From Candidatus Omnitrophota bacterium (GTDB taxonomy: Bacteria; Omnitrophota; Gorgyraeia; Duberdicusellales; 4484-171), in assembly GCA_021735445.1 (NCBI GenBank), contig JAIPHA010000006.1:1-57493 (forward strand): a DNA stretch of 57,493 nt, given 5' to 3'. The notes below the pieces were generated by a model. That model saw only the letters and a list, made by a program, of their open reading frames with translations. It did not search any database and was not told the DNA's origin. The first letter of the stretch is position 1, and the number at the start of each line of letters is the position of its first letter. Both the position numbers and the translations under genes were made by a program. This document shows, piece by piece, positions 1-9,058 of this stretch.

Positions 1-94
1 TTCTATCCAGAAAATCAAGTAAATTTTATATTTTTTGAATAAAGATTCCTACTTCAAAGGTGAGAGTTGAGCAAACTCAGGTTAGTTGCATTAA

Positions 95-108
95 GGGGAC
101 GTTTAGGG
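95..108. repeat. Degenerate REP-like motif (GGGGACGTT core)
   Basis: The plus strand reads GGGGACGTTTAGGG. It shares the GGGGACGTT core with the better-preserved copies near 15.65 kb and 52.1-52.2 kb. Here the right half is degenerate, so no clean hairpin forms. It sits just beyond the terminator of the tRNA-fMet unit. Relation to the other copies is inferred from the shared 9-10 base core only. Confidence 0.45.
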
Positions 109-118
109 CAAAATAAAA

Positions 119-143
119 AAACCCCACATTTTACTGTGGGGTT
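119..143 (-). terminator. Rho-independent terminator after tRNA-fMet
   Basis: A perfect 8-9 bp GC-rich stem (ACCCCACA / TGTGGGGT, 6-base loop) lies 11 bases past the 3' end of the tRNA. On the minus strand it is followed by an uninterrupted T run and then more AT-rich sequence, the classic intrinsic terminator layout. The plus strand also has a T-rich tail, so it may work in both directions. It plausibly ends the whole leftward eno-ftsB-tRNA unit. Confidence 0.85.
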
Positions 144-153
144 GTTTTTATTT

Positions 154-230
<77 letters not shown>

Positions 231-235
231 AATAT

Positions 236-352
236 TTAAATTCTAAATCCAAAATCCTAAATAAATCCAAAACATAAAACTCAAAATAATATTTTTTGGA
301 TTTTAAACATTTAAGATTTGAGTTTATTTAGTGTTTAGTGTTTAGGATTTGC
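236..352. repeat. AT-rich imperfect inverted repeat
   Basis: The spacer between tRNA-fMet and ftsB is made of variants of AAATCCTAAA on the left and the complementary TTTAGGATTT / GTTTAGTGTTTAGG on the right, so the two halves could fold on each other. No coding sequence or clear promoter is visible. The function is unknown; it resembles the short-motif filler seen in several other spacers of this window, each with a different motif. Confidence 0.5.
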
Positions 353-368
353 CAATTATTGTACAGGT

Positions 369-665
369 TTATTCTTCTATGTCAACTACTATCTCGCCTT
401 CCCGGGCAAAACCAAGCTTTTCCCGGGCTATTTTTTCGTAAATAAAATGATCTTCTTTTAGCTTCTTATTTTTAATTTCGTATTCTTTGATCTCTTTTTT
501 TAAATGATTATTTTTGCTGATTAGCTTTTGATTTTCCTCCCTTAGGTTTTTTAACTTAGAGTAGTTGGGAAAATAGACCAGCATCGCCAAAATAAATATT
601 ACTATTGCTGCAAGTAATAGTTGTAATAGTTTAGCGCGCTTTATATTTAAAAGTTTTCCCGCCAT
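369..665 (-). CDS. ftsB: Septum formation initiator family protein (FtsB/DivIC-like)
   Basis: A 98-residue protein with a basic N-terminus, one membrane span at about residues 14-32, a charged leucine-rich coiled coil at about 36-70 and the C-terminal [15 protein letters not shown] block typical of FtsB/DivIC proteins. The family bridges the divisome (FtsL, FtsQ/DivIB) in the periplasm during septation. The ATG lies inside the last codons of eno (35-base overlap), and eno-ftsB adjacency is also known in enterobacteria, which supports the call. No in-frame Met upstream of the membrane span offers a better start. Whether it works as FtsB or DivIC cannot be told from sequence alone. Confidence 0.85.
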   Translation of the reverse strand: MAGKLLNIKRAKLLQLLLAAIVIFILAMLVYFPNYSKLKNLREENQKLISKNNHLKKEIKEYEIKNKKLKEDHFIYEKIAREKLGFAREGEIVVDIEE

Positions 666-1905
666 AAACCGCCTTTTTGCCCAGCTCCTCCTCTATCCTT
701 AAAAGCTCATTGTATTTAGCCACCCGGTCTGTACGGGATAAAGAACCCGTTTTAATCTGGCCGGCTGATGTCCCAACCGCCAGATGAGATATTGTCGTAT
801 CCTCTGTCTCTCCCGACCTATGGGAAATTACAGCAGTATAACCGGCTGCATGAGCCATATTTATTGCCTCTATAGTTTCGGTTAAAGTTCCGATTTGATT
901 TACTTTAATCAGGATTGAATTAGCAATATTTTGCTCAATTCCTTTTTTTAATCTTTTTGTGTTGGTTACAAATAGATCATCGCCTACCAGTTGTATTTTT
1001 TCTCCCAATTTCCTGGTAAGCTTAAGCCAACCTGGCCAATCCTCTTCGTATAAGCCATCCTCTAAAGAAACTATGGGATATCTTTTACAAATTTTTGCAT
1101 AAAAATTAACCATATAATTTACATCCCTGTTTTTGCCTTCAAAAAAATATTTTCCATCTTTGTAGAATGAGCTGGCAGCTGAATCAAGCGCCAGGTAAAC
1201 TTGACGGCCGGGAATATAGCCGGCTTCATCTACCGCTTTCAAAATAAGCTTTAAGGCTTGTTCATTGCTTTTTAATTCAGGCGCAAACCCGCCTTCATCT
1301 CCAACCGACGTAGAAAGCTTTTTCGACTTTAATATTGACTTAAGTTTTTGAAATATTTCACAAGATGCCTGCAAGGCTTTCTTAAAAGAACTAAAGCCGG
1401 CCGGCGCAATCATGAATTCCTGAATGTCTAAATTATTATCGGCATGCATTCCCCCGTTTATAATATTCATAAGAGGAAGAGGCAAAATTTTTGCTTTTGA
1501 TTTTCCCAGATAATTATAAAAAGGCTTGTTTTCTGATTTTGCGGCAGCTTTAGCTACAGCAAGGGATACCCCTAATATCGCATTAGCGCCTAACTTTTCT
1601 TTACTTTCTGTGCCATCAAGCTCTATGAGAAGTTTATCTATTTTTCTGTAATCAGGAGCCATCCCTTTAATCTTTGGGGCTATCTTCTGATTAACATTTT
1701 GAACCGCTTTTTCAACACCTTTACCGAAAAATCTTTTCTTAGTTTTATCGCGCAGCTCTAACGCTTCAAATTCACCGGTCGATGCTCCCGAGGGGACAGC
1801 TGCCCGGCCCAAAGTTCCCTTGCTTAATAAAATATCTACCTCTACTGTCGGATTTCCGCGTGAATCAATAATTTCTCTTGCCTTAACTGCCTTAATTTTT
1901 TCCAT
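631..1905 (-). CDS. eno: Enolase (phosphopyruvate hydratase)
   Basis: Converts 2-phosphoglycerate to phosphoenolpyruvate in glycolysis/gluconeogenesis; cytosolic. The 424-residue protein begins [12 protein letters not shown], has the SGAST loop at 39-43, the GDEGGFAP block and the C-terminal SHRSGETED signature, all standard. I place the start at 1905 because an AGGAG ribosome site stands at the right distance, and the 20 extra in-frame residues upstream are lysine-rich and unlike any enolase. The start overlaps the end of the PEBP gene by 14 bases and the end overlaps ftsB, so the three are translationally coupled. Confidence 0.97.
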   Translation of the reverse strand: MEKIKAVKAREIIDSRGNPTVEVDILLSKGTLGRAAVPSGASTGEFEALELRDKTKKRFFGKGVEKAVQNVNQKIAPKIKGMAPDYRKIDKLLIELDGTESKEKLGANAILGVSLAVAKAAAKSENKPFYNYLGKSKAKILPLPLMNIINGGMHADNNLDIQEFMIAPAGFSSFKKALQASCEIFQKLKSILKSKKLSTSVGDEGGFAPELKSNEQALKLILKAVDEAGYIPGRQVYLALDSAASSFYKDGKYFFEGKNRDVNYMVNFYAKICKRYPIVSLEDGLYEEDWPGWLKLTRKLGEKIQLVGDDLFVTNTKRLKKGIEQNIANSILIKVNQIGTLTETIEAINMAHAAGYTAVISHRSGETEDTTISHLAVGTSAGQIKTGSLSRTDRVAKYNELLRIEEELGKKAVYGGKTFKYKAR

Positions 1906-2440
1906 CACCTTCTCCTTTTCTTTTTTCTTGGCGTTGATAAAATCCTGATAATTTTGTTTCTGCAATAATATGGCCCTGCATTTGCTCTATGAGTTCAGGC
2001 TTGGTAACCCCCTGCCCCGCCTTAATCTCTTTATCCAGAGCATACAGCTTAAATGAATATTTATGAGCCGGCCCGGGCGGCGGGCATGGGCCGTTATAGC
2101 CAATTTGGCCGAAATCATTTTTTCCTTGTTTTAGGCCTAAGGATTCCATTTTTTCTTTATCGATATTTTCTCCCAGCTTTTTCAAGCTTGCCGGAATATT
2201 ATAGAGAACCCAATGAACCCAAATACCAGCGGGAGCATCCGGATCATCCACAATCAAAACAAAACTTTTAACACCGCGGGGCAAATCATCCCAAGACAAA
2301 GGCGGCGAATAGCTTTTTCCGTCACAAGTATAGCGGCTGGGAATATAACCGCCGTTTTCAAAAACAGAACTTTTTAAATTTAAAGCAAATAAATTGACTG
2401 AAAAAAAAATTAACGATATTAGCGCGATCAAAAAACGCAT
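1892..2440 (-). CDS. Secreted PEBP-family (YbhB/YbcL-like) protein
   Basis: A 182-residue protein with an N-terminal signal peptide (about residues 1-19) followed by a phosphatidylethanolamine-binding-protein fold: DDPDAP, the HWVLYNIP strand and [15 protein letters not shown], the conserved anion-binding pocket motifs of the bacterial Raf-kinase-inhibitor-like family. The bacterial members bind small anionic or phospholipid ligands, but their role is not settled. The ATG has a strong AGGAGG site. The C-terminal tail is charged and overlaps the eno start. It sits between dapL and eno with no obvious link to either. Confidence 0.88.
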   Translation of the reverse strand: MRFLIALISLIFFSVNLFALNLKSSVFENGGYIPSRYTCDGKSYSPPLSWDDLPRGVKSFVLIVDDPDAPAGIWVHWVLYNIPASLKKLGENIDKEKMESLGLKQGKNDFGQIGYNGPCPPPGPAHKYSFKLYALDKEIKAGQGVTKPELIEQMQGHIIAETKLSGFYQRQEKRKGEGDGKN

Positions 2441-2459
2441 AGCACTTGCCTCCTAATCT

Positions 2460-3617
2460 CTAAACCGGTATTTTCTTTTTGAAAATATTTGTTAGCTTGC
2501 GCTTATCCACTGTAAGGGCAAAACGGATAAACCCCTCTCCGTATTTACCAAAACCTACTCCCGGAGTAGCAACTATTTTTTCTTCTTCCATTAAATATTT
2601 ACTAAACTCCAGAGAAGATTTAAATGAAGCAGGCAATTTTGCCCAAATGTAAAAAGTCGAATCAGCATAAAATTTGCTGAAACCAGCTTCTTTTAACGTC
2701 TTCAGCAAACATTGCCTTCTCTGTTTAAAGGTCTTTCTTAAATTAACCAGATAAGGCAATTCTTTATCTAAAGCAGCAACGGCGGCGTCTTGTACCGCGG
2801 GAAAGATGCCTGAATCAACATTTGACTTTACCTTTGCTAAAATATTTACTATATCCGGATTGCCGCAAACCCAGCCGATTCTAAAACCAGTCATGCAAAA
2901 AGTTTTAGAAAGCGAGTGGAACTCTATTGCAACTTGTTTTGCGCCTTTTATTTGCAAGATGCTTAAAGGCTTTTTATCAAAATAAATTTCAGAATAAGCA
3001 TTATCCCAGGCCAGTAAAATTTTATGCTTTTTACAAAACCGTACCGCCTCCTCCATAAAAGACTTTGGCGCAGAAACAGTGGTTGGATTGTTGGGATAAT
3101 TCAGATAAAGAATTTTTGCGCGCTTTTTAACTAATTTTGGTATTTTGGCTAAGTCAGGTAAAAAATTATTCTTTTCTAAAAGAGGTAGCTGATAAACTCT
3201 TGCACCGGCTAAAACTCCAGCAGCTCTGTACCCGGGATAACCAGGTGAAGGAACTATAACATAATCTCCTTTATCTATTAACCCTACTGGAAGATGAGCC
3301 AAAGCCTCTTTAGTGCCTAAAACCGGGAGAATCTGGGAATCTTGATTTAAATCAACTTGAAACCTCTTTTTCATCCATTTTTTTATGCTCCTGCGCAATT
3401 TAGGCTTTCCTTTATTAGAAGCATATTTTTGGTTTTCTTTTACTTTAGCGGAAACAGAAAGGAGTTTTACCACCCTTTCCGGAGCAGAAATATCAGGATC
3501 CCCCACGCTAAGGTCAAGAAATTTTACTCCTTTTTTCCGCAAAATTACTTTTTTGTCATCAATTGCCGCAAATAAATACGGCGGAAGTTTTTTTAAATTT
3601 TTCGAAAAATCAAACAT
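2460..3617 (-). CDS. dapL: LL-diaminopimelate aminotransferase
   Basis: A 385-residue class I/II PLP aminotransferase that makes LL-diaminopimelate directly from tetrahydrodipicolinate and glutamate, bypassing the succinyl/acetyl steps. Visible features are the N-terminal LPPYLFAAID segment, the NYPNNPT loop near 175, DNAY near 205-208 and the PLP lysine in SLSKTF (about K238). It follows dapB directly, which argues for dapL rather than another aminotransferase. I start at the ATG at 3617, preceded by GAGGGG; the longer frame upstream runs into a short tandem repeat and is rejected. No dapD, dapC or dapE is seen nearby, consistent with the DapL route. Confidence 0.92.
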   Translation of the reverse strand: MFDFSKNLKKLPPYLFAAIDDKKVILRKKGVKFLDLSVGDPDISAPERVVKLLSVSAKVKENQKYASNKGKPKLRRSIKKWMKKRFQVDLNQDSQILPVLGTKEALAHLPVGLIDKGDYVIVPSPGYPGYRAAGVLAGARVYQLPLLEKNNFLPDLAKIPKLVKKRAKILYLNYPNNPTTVSAPKSFMEEAVRFCKKHKILLAWDNAYSEIYFDKKPLSILQIKGAKQVAIEFHSLSKTFCMTGFRIGWVCGNPDIVNILAKVKSNVDSGIFPAVQDAAVAALDKELPYLVNLRKTFKQRRQCLLKTLKEAGFSKFYADSTFYIWAKLPASFKSSLEFSKYLMEEEKIVATPGVGFGKYGEGFIRFALTVDKRKLTNIFKKKIPV

Positions 3618-3639
3618 ATTAACCCCTCTTTTTTTGTCA

Positions 3640-3686
3640 CGTCGAACGTTGAACATCGAACGTCGAACGTTGAACGTCGAACGTTA
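3640..3686. repeat. Short tandem repeat, GTCGAACGTT(GAA) units
   Basis: About three imperfect copies of a 14-base unit built from GTCGAACGTTGAAC, containing nested AACGTT palindromes. It fills most of the dapB-dapL spacer and abuts the dapL ribosome site. There are no unique spacers between units, so it is not a CRISPR array. Function unknown. Confidence 0.7.
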
Positions 3687-3709
3687 TAACACCACTCACC
3701 ACAGACTGA

Positions 3710-4426
3710 TTAACCAAATAGTATATCTTCCATAGAATACAGCCCGGCAGATTTACCTTTAATCCATTTAGCTGCCGTTATCGCGCCTTGAGCAAAAATA
3801 TCTCTGGTCTTGGCGTGATGGATAATCTTAAAAGAATCAAGCTGATTTTCAAAAACAACTTGATGGTCCCCGATAACTTCACCTTCTCTTTTTGCCTCAA
3901 TCTCATCTATTCTTTTATCAAAGCCAAACTCATTGACAATTTCAGCCAACTTTTTAGCCGTACCCGAAGGAGCGTCTTTTTTATGGATATGATGAGTTTC
4001 CTTAATTTTTAAATCATACCCTCCTAACGTAGAAGCAGCTAATCTTAATACCTTAAAAAAAAGATTTACCCCAACGCTCATATTGGGAGAATAAAGTACC
4101 GGAATAATTTTGGCAGCCTCTTTAACCCTGGCTATCTGATCTTTATCTAAATTAGTTGTCCCGATTACCATAGCCTTCTTATCTTTTTTTGCTTCATTCA
4201 GCATTGCAAGAGTACCCGCCGGAGCGCTAAAATCAATAACAGCCTCGGATTGGTTAACCCGGCCATAATCAGAAGAGATCTCTACTCCCTCGATTCTCCC
4301 GCCTACTTTGGGATGATTTTCTTGTTCAAAGCCAATTATAAGGTCAATTTCGTCATCTTGTTTAGCTAAACGAAAAATTCTTTGCCCCATCCTGCCGCAA
4401 ATACCATTTATGGCTAGATTAACCAT
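3710..4426 (-). CDS. dapB: 4-hydroxy-tetrahydrodipicolinate reductase
   Basis: Reduces hydroxy-tetrahydrodipicolinate to tetrahydrodipicolinate with NAD(P)H in lysine/diaminopimelate synthesis. The 238-residue protein shows the N-terminal Rossmann motif NGICGRMGQ (7-15), and the catalytic/substrate block ETHHIHKKDAPSGTA (143-157) with the active-site histidines and lysine. Slightly shorter than the usual 265 or so residues but all key elements are present. The ATG follows GGAGGG. It sits between dapA and dapL in pathway order. Confidence 0.96.
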   Translation of the reverse strand: MVNLAINGICGRMGQRIFRLAKQDDEIDLIIGFEQENHPKVGGRIEGVEISSDYGRVNQSEAVIDFSAPAGTLAMLNEAKKDKKAMVIGTTNLDKDQIARVKEAAKIIPVLYSPNMSVGVNLFFKVLRLAASTLGGYDLKIKETHHIHKKDAPSGTAKKLAEIVNEFGFDKRIDEIEAKREGEVIGDHQVVFENQLDSFKIIHHAKTRDIFAQGAITAAKWIKGKSAGLYSMEDILFG

Positions 4427-4490
4427 ATACCCTCCACTATTTAATTAAGTCAGATGTGACTTTCTTTCAACTTTCACTATTGACCAATTA

Positions 4491-5372
4491 TCATTTTATC
4501 AATCGATATTCTTTTAAAATTTTTTTAAGTTTAGTCAAATTCTTTTTATCCATCTTATAGAGAGGCAGCCTCAAATTGCCTTCGATAAGCCCGATCAAAT
4601 TCAAAGCAGCCTTGACCGGGATAGGATTAGTTTCAATAAACAAGGCCTGAATCAAATCATATAACTGAAATTGTATCGTCCTGGATTTCTTAATATCGCC
4701 TTTTAAGAAACTCTGGACCAATTGATGTGTTTTTTTCGGTTCGATATTAGCCACAACTGATATTACCCCTGAGGCGCCCAATGACATCATCGGTAAAATA
4801 ATCTGGTCATTTCCTGAAAAGAGAGAGAAACCTTTCGGCAAACGTGACATTATTGCGGTAGCCTGATCCAAGCTTCCCGAGGCTTCTTTTATCCCTACAA
4901 CATTTTTGCAACTACCCGCAACCTCAACAACAGTTTCGGGCGATATATTTACTCCGGTCCGGGAAGGAACATTGTAGATAATAATTGGAATATTAACCGC
5001 ATTCGCTATTTTTTTAAAATGCTGGCTCAGCCCTTTCTGAGTAGGTTTATTGTAATAGGGAGTTATAACTAAAGAGTAGTCGGCTCCCACCTTTTTCGCA
5101 TATCGCGTTAAATCCAGGGCTTCGTCAGTAGAGTTTGATCCGGCTCCGGCTATAATCGGAATCTTCTTTTTTGCTTGCTCAACAGCGATACCAACTACCC
5201 TTTTATGCTCCTGATGAGTCAAGGTCGCGCTTTCACCGGTTGTGCCGCAAACTAAAATACCATCTGTTTTATTTTTAATATGCCAATCGATTAAGAACCT
5301 AAGCTTATCTTCATCTATTGAATTATCCTTTTTAAAAGGCGTGACCAACGCCACCATACTTCCTTGCAACAT
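4491..5372 (-). CDS. dapA: 4-hydroxy-tetrahydrodipicolinate synthase
   Basis: Condenses pyruvate with aspartate semialdehyde, the first committed step to lysine and diaminopimelate. The 293-residue TIM-barrel protein carries the GTTGE loop (43-47), the YNVPSRTG block with Tyr133, and the Schiff-base lysine in GIKEASG (K162). Length is normal. The start ATG is preceded by GGGAGG at ideal spacing. Lies in the dapF-dapA-dapB-dapL run; feedback inhibition by lysine is known for many family members but cannot be judged here. Confidence 0.97.
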   Translation of the reverse strand: MLQGSMVALVTPFKKDNSIDEDKLRFLIDWHIKNKTDGILVCGTTGESATLTHQEHKRVVGIAVEQAKKKIPIIAGAGSNSTDEALDLTRYAKKVGADYSLVITPYYNKPTQKGLSQHFKKIANAVNIPIIIYNVPSRTGVNISPETVVEVAGSCKNVVGIKEASGSLDQATAIMSRLPKGFSLFSGNDQIILPMMSLGASGVISVVANIEPKKTHQLVQSFLKGDIKKSRTIQFQLYDLIQALFIETNPIPVKAALNLIGLIEGNLRLPLYKMDKKNLTKLKKILKEYRLIK

Positions 5373-5413
5373 AAATATCCTCCCTTTAATAGCAACTGGT
5401 CATTAGCGAAAGA

Positions 5414-6292
5414 TTAACCAGCTGCGAGTTTCCCTTGATAAATACAATGAGCTTTGCCCTCAAGCCATAAATCCTCGGCTTGTTTTCCGGTTAATCTAAA
5501 ATTAACTTTTAACAATTCGCCGCCTTTTGTTTGTACTTTGACCTTTTCAAGAGAGCTGTTTTTTTTAATCTCTTTTTTTAGAGAAAATAAAATAGCTGAA
5601 GCAACAGTGCCTGTACCACAAGCTAAAGTTTCAGCTTCAACCCCCCGTTCATAAGTCCTGATTTTAATCTTGCCAGCCGCCGACTCTTCAACAAAATTAA
5701 CGTTAACTCCTTGTGGTTGAAATTGCTGATGAAACCTTACCGGCGGGCCAATTTTTTCTGGGTCAATCTTATCCAGGCCTTCTACAAATATAACCAGATG
5801 AGGAACACCGGTATTTATAAAATTGACTTTAATCTTCCGTCCCATAACTTTAAGCGGTATATCTTCTTTTAAGCCAAAAGGTTTAGTAATTTTTATTTTT
5901 AATCTAGCTGAAGCAAGATTTTTACTCTTTTTTGGCCTATCTATGAGTTCTGTTTCGACCACTCCGGCTTTGGTATCAAGCTTTGCCTTTTGAGAAGATA
6001 AAAGGCCGCGCCGGGAGTAACAAAAATACCATAATGCCGCACAACGGGCCCCATTACCGCACATCTGAGCTTCCGAGCCGTCTGCGTTGAAAATCCTCAT
6101 CTTAAATCTATCTTTTTTTACAGCTTCAACTACAAGCAGCCCGTCAGCGCCTGCTCCGAATTTTCGCGGGCAGTATCTTTTAGCAAAAGCAGAAAAATAA
6201 GCTTTATTTTTCTGCTTTAAAATTTTACCTTTATCAACAAGAATAAAATCATTACCCGAAGCCTGAAGTTTATAAAATTTTATTTCTTCCAT
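5414..6292 (-). CDS. dapF: Diaminopimelate epimerase
   Basis: Interconverts LL- and meso-diaminopimelate, giving the peptidoglycan cross-linking residue and the lysine precursor. The 292-residue protein has both catalytic cysteines in their signature contexts: MCGNGARC (Cys78) and LACGTGT near residue 225, plus the N-terminal ASGNDFILVD motif. Translated just after lysA (13-base gap) and before dapA. A cofactor-independent two-fold pseudo-symmetric fold is known for the family. Confidence 0.96.
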   Translation of the reverse strand: MEEIKFYKLQASGNDFILVDKGKILKQKNKAYFSAFAKRYCPRKFGAGADGLLVVEAVKKDRFKMRIFNADGSEAQMCGNGARCAALWYFCYSRRGLLSSQKAKLDTKAGVVETELIDRPKKSKNLASARLKIKITKPFGLKEDIPLKVMGRKIKVNFINTGVPHLVIFVEGLDKIDPEKIGPPVRFHQQFQPQGVNVNFVEESAAGKIKIRTYERGVEAETLACGTGTVASAILFSLKKEIKKNSSLEKVKVQTKGGELLKVNFRLTGKQAEDLWLEGKAHCIYQGKLAAG

Positions 6293-6305
6293 TATATTTT
6301 TGTAT

Positions 6306-7556
6306 TTAAATAACCCGCTCTTGTTTAATTAAGTCTTGATAGCTCTCTCTCTTTCTTATTTGATAAGACCTTTTGCCTTTAACTAAAACTTCCGGGGCCC
6401 TGCGTCTGGAATTATAGTTGGAACTCATCGAAACACCATAAGCGCCTGCTCCAAAAACAGCTAAATAACCACCCTCAGATATTGTAATTTTTCTTTTCTT
6501 GCCTAAAAAATCACCGCTTTCGCAAACCGGCCCGACTATATCGGCTAACTTTTTCGTCCTTAAGCTTTTATTTGTTCTCTTATCCAAGGGCATTATTTTA
6601 TGATAAGCATCGTATAAAGAAGGCCTAATAAAATCATTCATTGCGGCATCGACAACGATAAACCTTTTATCATAACTTTCTTTATTGTATAAAACCTTGG
6701 TCACCAAAATTCCCGCGTTTCCGGCAATGAACCTGCCTGGCTCCAATATTATCTTTAAACCGATAGCCTTAAGCAGTGGCACTATATTTTTAGCAAACAT
6801 CTTAGCGGTTTGAGGCTTTTCTTGATTGTAAACAATTCCCAATCCACCCCCGATATTTAAAAATTGCAAATCGTTGTTTTTAGGAATTCCATCAAGAAAT
6901 TTCTTGGTTTTTAAGAGAGCTGAAACAAAAGGAGAACTTTCGGTGATTTGTGAGCCGATATGAAGATGAATTCCAGCGATAATAACATTTTTATACCGCT
7001 TAGTATTAGAAATGATTTCTTTGGCAGTTTTTTTATCAACACCGAATTTAGTTTCTTTTCTGCCGGTTGTAATGTATTTATGAGTTTTTGACTCTACGTC
7101 AGGATTGAGCCTTAATGATACTTGTACCCTCTTACCTATTTTTTTAGCTATTTTTTCGATCCGTTCGAGCTCACTCCTTGACTCAACATTAAACATAAAA
7201 ATCCCTTCTCTTACCGCCTTCTTAATCTCTTCCTCAGTTTTTCCTACAGAAGCGTAAACAATTTTTTCAAAAGGGCAATTTATTTGTTTAGCCCGGTAAA
7301 GCTCGCCACCGGAGACTATATCCAGGCCGGCTCCGGCTCTAACTAAAAGCTTTAAAATAGAAAGATTCGAATTAGCCTTTACCGAATAGCAAATTAAAGG
7401 TTTTATCTGGCTGAAAGCTTCGCTTAACTTAAAGAAATGTTCTAATATGGTTTTTTGGCTGTAGACAAAAAGAGGCGTACCGTATTTTTTAGCGAGTTTT
7501 TTTACCTGAATCCCTTCACAATATAAAATATTATTTTTGAATTTAAAATAATCCAT
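6306..7556 (-). CDS. lysA: Diaminopimelate decarboxylase
   Basis: Decarboxylates meso-diaminopimelate to L-lysine, the last step of the pathway. The 416-residue alanine-racemase-fold protein has the PLP lysine in CYSVKANSN (K60), the glycine-rich GGGLG phosphate-binding loop and the CESGDFLG motif that contributes the active-site cysteine from the partner subunit. It is separated from argH by a 106-base repeat-bearing spacer, and it is followed closely by dapF. No strong ribosome site precedes the ATG; no better start is visible. Confidence 0.95.
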   Translation of the reverse strand: MDYFKFKNNILYCEGIQVKKLAKKYGTPLFVYSQKTILEHFFKLSEAFSQIKPLICYSVKANSNLSILKLLVRAGAGLDIVSGGELYRAKQINCPFEKIVYASVGKTEEEIKKAVREGIFMFNVESRSELERIEKIAKKIGKRVQVSLRLNPDVESKTHKYITTGRKETKFGVDKKTAKEIISNTKRYKNVIIAGIHLHIGSQITESSPFVSALLKTKKFLDGIPKNNDLQFLNIGGGLGIVYNQEKPQTAKMFAKNIVPLLKAIGLKIILEPGRFIAGNAGILVTKVLYNKESYDKRFIVVDAAMNDFIRPSLYDAYHKIMPLDKRTNKSLRTKKLADIVGPVCESGDFLGKKRKITISEGGYLAVFGAGAYGVSMSSNYNSRRRAPEVLVKGKRSYQIRKRESYQDLIKQERVI

Positions 7557-7575
7557 ACGTTAGTTAACTGGTTTT

Positions 7576-7670
7576 AAGGATAAAGGTTCAAGGTTAAAGG
7601 TTCAAGGTTCAAGTAAAATATATAAATGCTTTCCGATTTTTTTATCTTTTTCCCTTTTCCCTTTATCCTT
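7576..7670. repeat. AAGGTTC direct repeats bounded by an 11-bp inverted repeat
   Basis: The argH-lysA spacer has AAGGATAAAGG at 7576-7586 and its exact reverse complement CCTTTATCCTT at 7660-7670, the latter overlapping the argH stop codon. Inside the left half are three or four AAGGTTCAAGGTTAAAGG-type direct repeats. It could form a long AT-rich hairpin between the two genes. No promoter is evident. Function unknown. Confidence 0.6.
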
Positions 7671-9051
7671 TAGGTTTTTTGGAAGAAGTGCGTTTTTTCT
7701 TCGGCAAAGATTTTTTTGACGCTATAGCATATTCGGGAGTCATTACCTTTTTAATCGCCTTAGCAGTCAATTCTTTATGAAATCCGGCTAAATCAGCATT
7801 TTTCATCTCTTTTACTTTTATATTTTTATCTTGCGAATATCTTATTAATTGGCCTATTTTATCATGGGCAGCTTTAAAAGCAACGCCTTTATTGACCAAA
7901 AACTCAACAAGTTCGGTTGCATACAACTCCTGGTCTTCTAAAGCCCTGCCAACCTGGCTTCTTTTAACCTTAATCCCTTTTAAAAAATCACACATAACGC
8001 TCAGTTCATTTTCAATTGTTTCAGTAGATGAAAATAAGGGTTCTTTATCTAACTGCATATCCCGGTTGTAGGTCAAAGGAAGCCCTTTCATGGTAGTCAA
8101 AATCGATACTAAATTTCCGTAAATTTTTCCGCTGCTGCCTCTAACTAGTTCTAAAAAATCAGGATTCTTTTTATGCGGCATTAAAGATGAGCCGGTACAG
8201 AACTCCTCCGGTAAATCGAAAAAATCAAACTCTTTAGTTGAATAAAGGATAAAATCTTCGGCTAACCGGGATAAATGCATCTGTAAAATAGATAAAATAT
8301 TTAAAAATTCGATAACAAAATCCCGGCTGGCAACATTGTCCAAAGAGTTTTTGACTGTTTTAGATTTGCCTATTTTTATATCGGGCTTGACCTTCTTTAA
8401 AAATTTTTTTATCCCTTCCGAATAAGCAGATTTAGGAATTGCGCTTCCGGCCAGAGCTCCGGAACCAATATAAATAGAAGATTTTTTCACAAAATTATCC
8501 AACCTTTCAAAATCTCTTTCAAACATGCAAAAAAATGCCCCGGTATAATCCAGAAAAGAAATAATTTGAGCCCGTTGAGTATGAGTGTAACCGGGGAGAT
8601 ACACATCGCGGTACCTATTGCCTAAATAATTCAAAGACGATAAAACCACATTCAATAAACTTAATATATATATTCCTTCTTTATAACAATACCACTTCTG
8701 GTCAAAAACGACCTGGTCGTTACGAGACCGTAAGGTGTGTAGTTTTTGAGCCAGCTCCCCCACCTTTTCCTCCATCCGGTTCTGAATATCGGTATGGATA
8801 TCTTCGGAATCGCTGTTTGGTTTAAATTCGCCTCTTTGAACCTCTTTAAAAATTCCAGTCAAACCATCCGTTAACTTTTTAGCTTCCTTTTTCGTTAAAA
8901 TATTAGCTTCCTGAAGCGCAACAGTATGGATAATGGAATGATAAATATCATATTCGGCCAATTTCCAATCGATTCCGATTGATTTTTGAAAACGAAAAAA
9001 ATTCCGGTTTATCTTCTTTTTAAATCTTCCTCCCCACATCTGTTTACTCAT
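7663..9051 (-). CDS. argH: Argininosuccinate lyase
   Basis: Splits argininosuccinate to arginine and fumarate, ending arginine synthesis. The 462-residue protein belongs to the fumarase/aspartase superfamily and shows its signature GSSLMPHKKNPD block near residue 280, containing the catalytic serine loop, and the earlier conserved HTHTQRAQ-type region (GYTHTQ). It has a lysine-rich C-terminal tail (KKSLPKKKRTSSKK) that is longer than usual and overlaps the inverted repeat. Seven bases separate it from argG, with GAGG upstream of the ATG. Confidence 0.96.
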   Translation of the reverse strand: MSKQMWGGRFKKKINRNFFRFQKSIGIDWKLAEYDIYHSIIHTVALQEANILTKKEAKKLTDGLTGIFKEVQRGEFKPNSDSEDIHTDIQNRMEEKVGELAQKLHTLRSRNDQVVFDQKWYCYKEGIYILSLLNVVLSSLNYLGNRYRDVYLPGYTHTQRAQIISFLDYTGAFFCMFERDFERLDNFVKKSSIYIGSGALAGSAIPKSAYSEGIKKFLKKVKPDIKIGKSKTVKNSLDNVASRDFVIEFLNILSILQMHLSRLAEDFILYSTKEFDFFDLPEEFCTGSSLMPHKKNPDFLELVRGSSGKIYGNLVSILTTMKGLPLTYNRDMQLDKEPLFSSTETIENELSVMCDFLKGIKVKRSQVGRALEDQELYATELVEFLVNKGVAFKAAHDKIGQLIRYSQDKNIKVKEMKNADLAGFHKELTAKAIKKVMTPEYAIASKKSLPKKKRTSSKKPKG

Positions 9052-9058
9052 TTTTTAT

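Noticed and set aside
3640-3686. Possible CRISPR array
   Set aside because: Units are too short and contiguous, with no unique spacers; no cas genes nearby.
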